A stretch of 14,102 nucleotides of DNA from JAAEQG01 sp023133475 (GTDB taxonomy: Bacteria; Planctomycetota; Phycisphaerae; UBA1845), in contig DAOVLE010000139.1 of assembly GCA_030631415.1 (NCBI GenBank), positions 1 to 14,102 of the forward strand, written 5' to 3'. Under the pieces are notes generated by a model. That model made no database searches. It was not told the origin of the DNA and was given only the letters and a program-made list of their open reading frames with translations. Position numbers and translations under genes: made by a program. Below, one piece after another: positions 6,286 to 12,175 of this stretch. The stretch's first letter is position 1, and each line of letters begins with the position of its first letter.

Positions 6286-6367
6286 TTACGCGGCGAGTGC
6301 GGAGAATATTCATAAACCCGCCCAGGATACGGCACTCCACGGCGGCGGCATTCATAGAGGAACGGCG

Positions 6368-7585
6368 ATGAGCATCAGCCTGATAGCAAAAACAATCGGT
6401 GAGTCAGCCACCCTTAAGCTCAACGAAACAGCAGCCCTATTGCGGGCCAAAGGCGAACCGGTGATCCATCTCGGTGGCGGCGAGCCCAAAACCAAAACGC
6501 CCATCGATGCCCTGGTCACCGCCGCCGGACTGCTCAACAGCGCGGAGATTCGCTACACGCCCGCCGACGGGATACCCGCCCTCAAGCAGGCTATCATCCG
6601 CTACACCGACGAGTTCTATAACCGCAAGGTGGAGCCGGAAAACGTGATGGCTTCGGGCGGAGCCAAGCAGGCCATCATGGTCTGCCTACAGGCTATCCTC
6701 AACCCGCAGGAGGAGGTCATCTTCCCCGCCCCCTACTGGGTCAGCTATCCGGAGATGGTCAAGCTCTGCGGAGCCATCCCGGTGCCGGTGGTGCCCGAGG
6801 ACGGCACGTTCTACCCCAGGCTGCAGGAGATCGAGCAGGTGGTCACGTCATATACCAAGGCGGTGATCATCAATAGCCCCAACAACCCATCCGGGGCGAT
6901 GTACTCCGAGGAGTTCATCGCGAGCATCGTCGAGTTCTGTGAGAAACGCGGGCTGTACCTTATCATGGACGACATTTACCACCGCCTGCTGTTCGACGGT
7001 CGAAGGCCCATCAACTGCTACAACTATGCCAAGGATACCAGCGAGAACTCCAAGCTGGTCGTGATCAACGGGGTGTCCAAGCAGTATGCGATGACCGGTT
7101 TTCGGATCGGGTGGGCGGTGGCCAACAAGAAGCTGATCGAGGTGATGACCAACATCCAGGCCCATCAAACTTCCGGCCCTTCGGCGTTGCTTCAGTACGC
7201 GGCGGTGGGGGCCATCAACGGCGTGCAGTCGAGCGTCGAGAGCCTGCGGCTGACCCTGGAGAACAACCGCAACGTCATGATGGAGCATCTGGGGGCGTTC
7301 GATGGGATCAAGGTCAGCCCCCCCGATGGGACGTTCTATTGCTTTGCCGACTTCAGTGTCTACGGAAAGGACTCGACCAAACTGTCGCGATTTTTGTTGG
7401 ACAAGGTGCGGGTGGTGACGGTTCCGGGCGTCGAGTTTGGGATGGAGGGCTACTTGCGGCTTTCCACTTGTGGGTCGATCAAGGACATCACCGTGGGGGT
7501 CGAACGGATGAAGTGGGCGTTGGACCCGAATTCGCCCAACGAGTTGTACATCGGCGACCGCAAATTGGTAAGAGACTGGACGTGA
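6368..7585 (+). CDS. Class I/II pyridoxal phosphate aminotransferase, aspartate aminotransferase-like
   Basis: This is a fold-type I PLP enzyme, most likely exchanging the amino group between aspartate and 2-oxoglutarate in the cytosol. Visible motifs are SGGAKQAI (residues 97-103, phosphate binding) and the ring-stacking aromatic in APYWVSYPEM (Trp124). SPNNPSG has Asn173, and IMDDIY has the aspartate that contacts the pyridine nitrogen plus Tyr204. The Schiff-base Lys238 lies in GVSKQYAMTGFRIGW, and the carboxylate-binding Arg364 in YLRLSTCG. The length of 405 residues is normal. The ATG at 6368 has AGAGG seven bases upstream. A 40-residue extension to 6248 lacks family similarity and is rejected. 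pckA follows after 156 bases that are almost all palindromic repeat, which suggests a joint transcript making oxaloacetate and then PEP. Exact amino-acid specificity cannot be read from the sequence. Confidence 0.92.
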   Translation: MSISLIAKTIGESATLKLNETAALLRAKGEPVIHLGGGEPKTKTPIDALVTAAGLLNSAEIRYTPADGIPALKQAIIRYTDEFYNRKVEPENVMASGGAKQAIMVCLQAILNPQEEVIFPAPYWVSYPEMVKLCGAIPVPVVPEDGTFYPRLQEIEQVVTSYTKAVIINSPNNPSGAMYSEEFIASIVEFCEKRGLYLIMDDIYHRLLFDGRRPINCYNYAKDTSENSKLVVINGVSKQYAMTGFRIGWAVANKKLIEVMTNIQAHQTSGPSALLQYAAVGAINGVQSSVESLRLTLENNRNVMMEHLGAFDGIKVSPPDGTFYCFADFSVYGKDSTKLSRFLLDKVRVVTVPGVEFGMEGYLRLSTCGSIKDITVGVERMKWALDPNSPNELYIGDRKLVRDWT

Positions 7586-7591
7586 GGAGGA

Positions 7592-7724
7592 AGCTATCAG
7601 TTGTCAGCTATCAGCGTGGGTGGCCCATCGCTTTAGCGGTGGGGGACGCGAATGCCTGTTGCAATTCGCGTCCCCCACGGCTAAAGCCATGGGCCACCCA
7701 ACCAAAAGCTGACAACTGATAGCT
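7592..7724. repeat. Nested inverted element: heptad arms enclosing a BIME-like REP pair (copy 2)
   Basis: The outer arms are an 18-base perfect inverted repeat, AGCTATCAGTTGTCAGCT at 7592-7609 and its reverse complement at 7707-7724. They are built from AG(C/T)T(A/G)TC heptads. Inside, 7617-7700 is an 84-base REP pair that matches the copy at 1616-1701 in reversed orientation. Its left arm here is CCCATCGC-TTTA-GCGGTGGG. The element begins six bases after the aminotransferase stop codon and ends just before the pckA ribosome-binding site, so it fills the whole gap. It carries no coding sequence. Confidence 0.9.
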
Positions 7725-7741
7725 CTCTTGAGGAATTAGAC

Positions 7742-9388
7742 ATGACTAAGTATCTGGAATTCGATACGCCGGCCATCAAGCAAGCGGGCGACCTAGCCAG
7801 CGACTACAAGCTGAAGAACCACGGCCTGATCCACTTGGACCGGGTGTTTTGGAACCTGCCCACGTCGGCGTTGTACGAGGAGGCGGTGTTCCGTGGCGAA
7901 GCCCACATGGTCCACGGCGGCCCGCTGCTGGTGACCACCGGCAAACACACCGCCCGGGCAGCGGCTGACAAGTATGTGGTGCGCGAACACTCGACCGAAG
8001 AGGACATCTGGTGGGGCCAATACAATAGGCCTTGCAGCCCGGAACAGTTCAACGGCCTGCTGGCTCGCTTGCAAGCTTTCTTTCAGGGCGAAGAGCTGTT
8101 CGTGCAGGATTGCTACGCCGGGGCTGACCCGAACTACCGTATGCCCGTGCGAATCATCACCGACAAGGCCTGGCAAAGCCTGTTCGCCCGCAACATGCTC
8201 ATCAACATCGACAGCCAGGATGAATTCAAGAGGCATATCCCGGAGTTCACGCTGATCGCCTCGCCGTCCTTCAAGGCAGACCCCAAGGTGGACGGCACTC
8301 GGACGGAAACCGCGATCATCATCAACTTCGCCGAGCGTCTGGCGATCATCGCCGATTCCAGCTACGGCGGCGAGATCAAGAAGACCATCTTTACAGTGCT
8401 CAACTTCCTGCTTCCGCTCAAGGGCGTGCTGGCGATGCACTGCTCTGCCAATGTGGGCAAGAACGGTGATGTCGCCCTGTTCTTTGGGCTTAGCGGGACC
8501 GGCAAAACCACGCTGTCAGCCGATCCCGGGCGGGCTCTGATCGGCGACGACGAGCACGGCTGGAGCGATGAAGGAGTGTTCAACTTCGAGGGCGGCTGCT
8601 ATGCCAAGGTCATCCGCCTGTCGTCGGAGCATGAGCCGCAGATTTATGCCTGCACCCGCCGGTTCGGGACTATTCTCGAGAATGTGGTCTACGACCCGAC
8701 CTCGCGGCGGATCGACCTGGACGACGACATCCTCACAGAGAACACCCGAGCCTCCTATCCGTTGGAGTTCATCCCCAACGTGGTGCCGGAGATGATGACC
8801 CGCACGCATCCCAAGAACATTATCTTTCTGACCTGTGACGCTTCTGGTGTGATGCCTCCGATTGCCCGGCTCAATCCCGAGCAGGCGATGTATCACTTTA
8901 TCAGCGGTTACACTTCCAAGATCGCCGGCACGGAGATCGGCTTGGGCATTGAGCCGGAGATCACCTTTAGTGCGTGCTTTGGGGCGCCGTTCATGGTGCA
9001 CCATCCGTTCAAGTATGCCAACCTGCTGAAGGACAAGATGGCCAAGCACGGGGCTCAGTGTTGGCTGGTGAATACCGGCTGGGTCGGCGGGCGGTTCGGG
9101 GTCGGCAAGCGGATCAGCATCCGTCACACGCGCAATTTGCTGAATGCGATGTTGGACGGCCGGCTAATGGAGGTCAAGTACCGCAAGGACAAGCTGTTTG
9201 GCTTCGAGGTGCCGCTGAGTTGCCCCGACGTGCCCGAGGACGTGCTGGAGCCGTCGGAGTCGTGGGGCAACAAGGACGAATACTGGAAGAAGTACGACGC
9301 CTTAGCCTCGCGGTACATCGAGAACTTCAAGCTATTCGCCGGCGGCTGCCCGGAGGAGGTCAAAGCCGCCGGCCCGAAACGGCTGTAG
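7742..9388 (+). CDS. pckA: ATP-dependent phosphoenolpyruvate carboxykinase
   Basis: This enzyme converts oxaloacetate and ATP to phosphoenolpyruvate, CO2 and ADP, the entry step of gluconeogenesis, and can run in reverse in some anaerobes. The 548-residue protein is the bacterial ATP type: the P-loop GLSGTGKTTL lies at 249-258 (Lys255, Thr256). The metal site IGDDEHGWSDEGVFNFEGG has Asp270, and SSYGGEIKK carries Tyr208 and Lys213/214. His233 is in MHCSANVG, Arg336 in NTRASYP, and substrate Arg72 in TARAAADKYVV. The ATG at 7742 has GAGG eight bases upstream. It follows the aminotransferase gene, with the nested repeat element between them and no separate promoter visible. A hairpin follows the stop codon at once. 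A close relative of the E. coli enzyme by motif order, with no missing catalytic residue noticed. Confidence 0.97.
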   Translation: MTKYLEFDTPAIKQAGDLASDYKLKNHGLIHLDRVFWNLPTSALYEEAVFRGEAHMVHGGPLLVTTGKHTARAAADKYVVREHSTEEDIWWGQYNRPCSPEQFNGLLARLQAFFQGEELFVQDCYAGADPNYRMPVRIITDKAWQSLFARNMLINIDSQDEFKRHIPEFTLIASPSFKADPKVDGTRTETAIIINFAERLAIIADSSYGGEIKKTIFTVLNFLLPLKGVLAMHCSANVGKNGDVALFFGLSGTGKTTLSADPGRALIGDDEHGWSDEGVFNFEGGCYAKVIRLSSEHEPQIYACTRRFGTILENVVYDPTSRRIDLDDDILTENTRASYPLEFIPNVVPEMMTRTHPKNIIFLTCDASGVMPPIARLNPEQAMYHFISGYTSKIAGTEIGLGIEPEITFSACFGAPFMVHHPFKYANLLKDKMAKHGAQCWLVNTGWVGGRFGVGKRISIRHTRNLLNAMLDGRLMEVKYRKDKLFGFEVPLSCPDVPEDVLEPSESWGNKDEYWKKYDALASRYIENFKLFAGGCPEEVKAAGPKRL

Positions 9389-9425
9389 GGTGGGTGGAAC
9401 CTCGCGGAGCGAGGTGGAACCCACC
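9389..9425 (+). terminator. Two-level hairpin directly after pckA
   Basis: GGTGGGT (9389-9395) pairs with ACCCACC (9419-9425), and inside it CCTCGC-GGA-GCGAGG (9400-9414) forms a second stem. It starts at the base after the pckA stop codon. It lacks a T run, so it may act as a 3' end protector or be one more dispersed palindrome and not a classical terminator. Confidence 0.5.
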
Positions 9426-9510
9426 GTTCCGTTCGGTGTCACGATCAAATTCGTTCAGGTGGCCGGCTGTGGTGAGTAGGCACGACAAGAAACCGCATGT
9501 TTTTGCGCGA

Positions 9511-9798
9511 ATGAGTCCACCCCCTCCGTTCGTAGAGAGATTGATAGAGGAACTGAGCAGCAAGTTGAAGATTGCCGGGATTGACCCGGTCACCATGGAC
9601 TTCGAGGCGATTCCCCAGACGAATCTCTATCGGTTCAGTGTGTTGGCTCAGAGTTTCGAGCACGTTAAGCATTCGGAGCGTCAAGACTTGGTCTGGCGAA
9701 TTGCAAGCGATGTTCTTGGCCGAGACGAACAGCTTTGCGTGAGTATGATTCTAACCCTTACACCGGACGAAGCCGGTGTTGAGAAAAATGTCGATTAG
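9511..9798 (+). CDS. Small BolA-like protein (divergent)
   Basis: The frame encodes about 95 residues that line up by eye with BolA proteins. FERLIEEL-like helix residues 7-20 come first, then a strand ending SVLAQSFE (43-50), then FEHVKHSERQDLV (49-61). The last matches the BolA pattern FEGKSxxERHRLV position by position, and CVSMILTLTPDE (76-87) matches HALSIxxxTPEE. Two normally conserved histidines are replaced: Gln58 in the RH position and Cys76 in the HAL position. BolA proteins pair with monothiol glutaredoxins in Fe-S and redox control. I chose the ATG at 9511 because the family begins near there. It has no obvious ribosome-binding site, and GTG codons at 9469 and 9472, with AGG upstream, are alternatives. 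The lipoprotein gene starts 26 bases after the stop codon. The family call is tentative. Confidence 0.5.
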   Translation: MSPPPPFVERLIEELSSKLKIAGIDPVTMDFEAIPQTNLYRFSVLAQSFEHVKHSERQDLVWRIASDVLGRDEQLCVSMILTLTPDEAGVEKNVD

Positions 9799-9824
9799 AC
9801 CCGACCTACTGTGGAGCCAAGCTC

Positions 9825-10646
9825 ATGAGCATATCGCGTCTTGCCGTCATGTTTTTGATAACCCCGTGTTGGCTTGCGGGTTGCGAGAAAACCGCGCCAC
9901 CGGCGACGCCCGCGACCCAACCGGCTGCCCCAAGCCGGAGTGAACCGTCGCCGCCTACCCCGGAGCAACCATCACCGGCCCCTGTCGGCGATCAGCCTCA
10001 ACCCGCCGCACCGGATCAGGCCTCTGCGATCGACGACTCCATGCTGGTGGCCCCCACTACGCAGGATCAGCCTACGGCGGACGAACCGAAGCTGGAACTC
10101 GTCGAGGAACGTTGGCCTGACGGCACCTTGAAATCCCGGGAGCAGGTCAAGCTCGCTCCCGACGGCAGCACCATACCACATGGGCCTTACCGCTTGTGGC
10201 ATGAAAACGGCCAACTGAAGACTCAAGGTCAATACGTGGCCGGCAACGGCGAGGGGCTATGGGCCTACTGGCATCCCGACGGGCAGAAGAAAGGCGAAGG
10301 GCGATTCCGCAACGACAAAACCCACGGGCAGTGGGTTTACTGGCACAAAAATGGGCAAAAAAGCCAGGAGACAAACTGGGTTGACGGGCTCCGCGAGGGC
10401 TTGGAAACCACATGGTTTGAAAACGGGCGGAAGAAAGAGGAACGCCACTGGGTTGCCAACGTGTTGAACGGAACCTACACGACCTGGTACGAAAACGGCC
10501 AGAAAGCTGAGATATGGAACCTGGTCGCTGGAAAGGCCCACGGGCGATACATCGCCTTCAACCCCGACGGCAGCGTGCAGGGCGAAGCCATCTTTGAATA
10601 CGGAACACGAGTATCCGTCCACAGCGAGGTGGAAAATTCGGAGTAG
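9825..10646 (+). CDS. Lipoprotein with MORN_2 (YwqK-type) repeats
   Basis: The 273-residue protein starts with a lipoprotein signal: a short hydrophobic stretch ending in the lipobox LAGC, with Cys20 as the lipidated residue. Residues 21-88 form a proline- and alanine-rich linker of low complexity. From about 96 to 260 there are six or seven repeats of roughly 23 residues of the kind G-xYxxWxENGQxKxxGxYxxGxxxG (WHENGQLK, WHPDGQKK, WHKNGQKS, WFENGRKK, WYENGQKA, FNPDGSVQ). This is the MORN_2 pattern, often mislabelled as YwqK antitoxin. The predicted location is an outer or inner membrane surface, tethered and facing the periplasm. The function is unknown. The ATG at 9825 has GGAG eight bases upstream. 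It probably shares a transcript with the BolA-like gene. Confidence 0.85.
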   Translation: MSISRLAVMFLITPCWLAGCEKTAPPATPATQPAAPSRSEPSPPTPEQPSPAPVGDQPQPAAPDQASAIDDSMLVAPTTQDQPTADEPKLELVEERWPDGTLKSREQVKLAPDGSTIPHGPYRLWHENGQLKTQGQYVAGNGEGLWAYWHPDGQKKGEGRFRNDKTHGQWVYWHKNGQKSQETNWVDGLREGLETTWFENGRKKEERHWVANVLNGTYTTWYENGQKAEIWNLVAGKAHGRYIAFNPDGSVQGEAIFEYGTRVSVHSEVENSE

Positions 10647-10650
10647 GTAA

Positions 10651-10806
10651 GAATGGAGAATGGAGAATGGAGAATTGAGAATGCGGGGGTGAAGGAACTA
10701 CGGCGCGAGAGTGGTTAGCGACACCTCAAAAAAGCACGCGGGGAATAATGCGAATTTGGCGGGTTTCATTCTCCATTCTCAATTCTCCATTCTCCATTCT
10801 CCATTC
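10651..10806. repeat. 33-base perfect inverted repeat of heptads in a convergent gap
   Basis: Arm 1 (10651-10683) starts GAATGGAGAATGG and ends AATTGAGAATG. Arm 2 (10774-10806) is its exact reverse complement. More heptads extend arm 2 to 10767 and to about 10812. The 90-base interior shows no gene and no strong structure. The left arm begins four bases after the lipoprotein stop codon, and the right arm ends ten bases before the nifU stop codon, so the element fills the space between two convergent genes. It could fold into one large hairpin and act as a bidirectional terminator. Confidence 0.9.
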
Positions 10807-10816
10807 TCAATTTCCC

Positions 10817-11776
10817 TCAGACCTCAATAATCCTGATACGGTCGTCCACCACCTCTTTTAGAGTTTGCTCTACTATCGTCTTGAGAGTCTGGGCGGCACC
10901 CGCACAACCGGCGCAGGCACCGGCGAGGCGGCAGTAGATCAGAGCGTTCTTGATGTCGATGATTTCCAAATCGCCTCCGTCCCTTTGGAGCATGGGGCGG
11001 ATGTACTCATCCACGGCTCTTTCAACCTGCTTGGCGAACAGGTAAGGCGATAGGGAAGAGTCCTCCGTCAAGGCCCCCTCGCCGGCTTCGCTTATTGCAG
11101 GCATGATCTGGGACCGGTCTTTCTCCTTGCCCCACGTTTGGTCGAGAATATCCTGAAGCCCGCCCGGGACGTGATGGCAAGACATACATGCCCCTCCGGC
11201 TTTGACGGCATTGGTGATCTCCGGGATGGTCCGCAAGTTGAGTTCCTTGATCTTGCGCTTCAGATAGGGTTCGCTTAGGGAGAAGCACTTGCATACGATA
11301 CGGCCTTCTTCCTGCTCGTCGGCATGGATGTCAACGCCCAAACGCTCCAGATCGACCCCGCGTTTCCGGGCCCAGTCGAACACGGCGGCTTCAAGGGCCT
11401 CCGCCCCCATGACCGAGCAGTGGATTTTCTGCTCGGGCAGCCCGCCGAGGAATTCCACGATGTCCCGGTTTTGGACCTTCAAGGCCTCAATAGGTGTGTA
11501 ACCGCCCTGCTCGATCAGGGTACAGAGCGCTTCGGAGGCGGCGATGGCTGACGTGCAGCCGAAGGTCAGATACCTGGCTTCGACGATCACGTCCTTCATT
11601 GGATCGGTGGGATGCCGCTTGACGCGGAAGGTGAAGCGCAGGGCATCCCCACAGGCGATCGAGCCGTGTTCGCCGAAACCGTCGGGGTTCTCAATTTCCC
11701 CCAGGTGAGTTCCCGGCTTGCCATGGACCGCGTCCATGAAGAGTTGTTTGGTTTTTTCGCTGTATTCCCAAGCCAT
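10817..11776 (-). CDS. nifU: Full-length NifU-type Fe-S cluster scaffold
   Basis: This is a scaffold that builds and hands over Fe-S clusters in the cytosol. The 319 residues contain all three NifU domains. An IscU-like part has Cys42 (IACGD), Cys74 (FGCTSA) and Cys120 (KIHCSVMGAEAL). A central BFD-like [2Fe-2S] part has Cys162, Cys164, Cys197 and Cys200. The C-terminal Nfu part has Cys288 and Cys291 (CAGC). The length and order match Azotobacter NifU (about 312 residues). No nifS or other nif gene adjoins it, so it probably serves general Fe-S assembly, as the stand-alone NifU of Epsilonproteobacteria does. The ATG at 11776 has GGAGG six bases upstream. A hairpin sits just above that site. 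Its 3' end abuts the heptad inverted repeat. Confidence 0.96.
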   Translation of the reverse strand: MAWEYSEKTKQLFMDAVHGKPGTHLGEIENPDGFGEHGSIACGDALRFTFRVKRHPTDPMKDVIVEARYLTFGCTSAIAASEALCTLIEQGGYTPIEALKVQNRDIVEFLGGLPEQKIHCSVMGAEALEAAVFDWARKRGVDLERLGVDIHADEQEEGRIVCKCFSLSEPYLKRKIKELNLRTIPEITNAVKAGGACMSCHHVPGGLQDILDQTWGKEKDRSQIMPAISEAGEGALTEDSSLSPYLFAKQVERAVDEYIRPMLQRDGGDLEIIDIKNALIYCRLAGACAGCAGAAQTLKTIVEQTLKEVVDDRIRIIEV

Positions 11777-11790
11777 CCATATCCTCCAAA

Positions 11791-11815
11791 GCGGGATTCC
11801 CCAATCAAATCCCGC
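11791..11815 (-). promoter_or_regulatory. Leader hairpin above the nifU ribosome-binding site
   Basis: GCGGGATT (11791-11798) and AATCCCGC (11808-11815) form a perfect 8-base-pair stem with a nine-base loop, three bases from the GGAGG of nifU. It could affect translation start or be an operator. I see no match to a known Fe-S regulator site. No convincing promoter was found in the AT-rich stretch at 11841-11856. Confidence 0.4.
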
Positions 11816-11876
11816 CGGTACAACCGCAGCATATCACAACCCTAAATAATATAAACCCGTATGCGGAGTAGCCCTC

Positions 11877-11956
11877 GTAGGTCGGGTCCGCAGACCCGAC
11901 ATCCCCCGGCGGTGCCGTTGGGAATCCCGAACGTCGGGTCTGCGGACCCGACCTAC
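11877..11956. repeat. 24-base perfect inverted repeat made of GTCGGGTC hairpins
   Basis: The arms at 11877-11900 and 11933-11956 are exact reverse complements (GTAGGTCGGGTCCGCAGACC and so on). Each arm is also a hairpin, GTCGGGTC-CGCA-GACCCGAC. The 32 bases between them show no gene. It lies between the divergent nifU and beta-helix genes. A 14- to 15-base piece of the same sequence, AGACCCGACCTACTG, occurs at 9797-9811. Confidence 0.88.
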
Positions 11957-12175
11957 TGAATGTATACATCAATTCAGCGATTTTTGGTGACATCGATGAC
12001 ATCGGCAACCTCCCTTGAACCCAATGCCCCCTTTTTCAAACACAGGATTTCCTTGCATTTTGCAACCCCACAAACTAGCCTGATCAGATAGAGCGTTCAC
12101 GTTCGGAGAATGCTCGGCAAGTCCACACTGGGGACGGGCAGATACGCATGTTTCGCAAAAGAGGAGAAGAAATCC
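11957..12175 (+). other. Non-coding leader region of the beta-helix gene
   Basis: I find no gene, RNA gene or strong hairpin here. It should contain the promoter of the downstream gene, but no convincing pair of hexamers is visible. GAGGAG near 12161-12166 is the ribosome-binding site for the ATG at 12176. Confidence 0.6.

Noticed and set aside
6248..6367. 40-residue extension of the aminotransferase
   Set aside because: It overlaps the predicted promoter, lacks a ribosome-binding site and has no family similarity. The ATG at 6368 has a good site.
5714..6367. A tRNA or other RNA gene in the large gap
   Set aside because: I saw no cloverleaf or conserved RNA motif, only tandem repeats, palindromes, the rplU leader and a possible promoter.
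8974..9510. Long upstream extension of the BolA-like frame
   Set aside because: Most of it is out of frame inside pckA, which is clearly coding. Only the part after about 9469 can belong to the small gene.
9825..10646. Antitoxin of a toxin-antitoxin pair (YwqK label)
   Set aside because: Only MORN_2 repeats support that label. There is a lipoprotein signal and no toxin gene adjoining.
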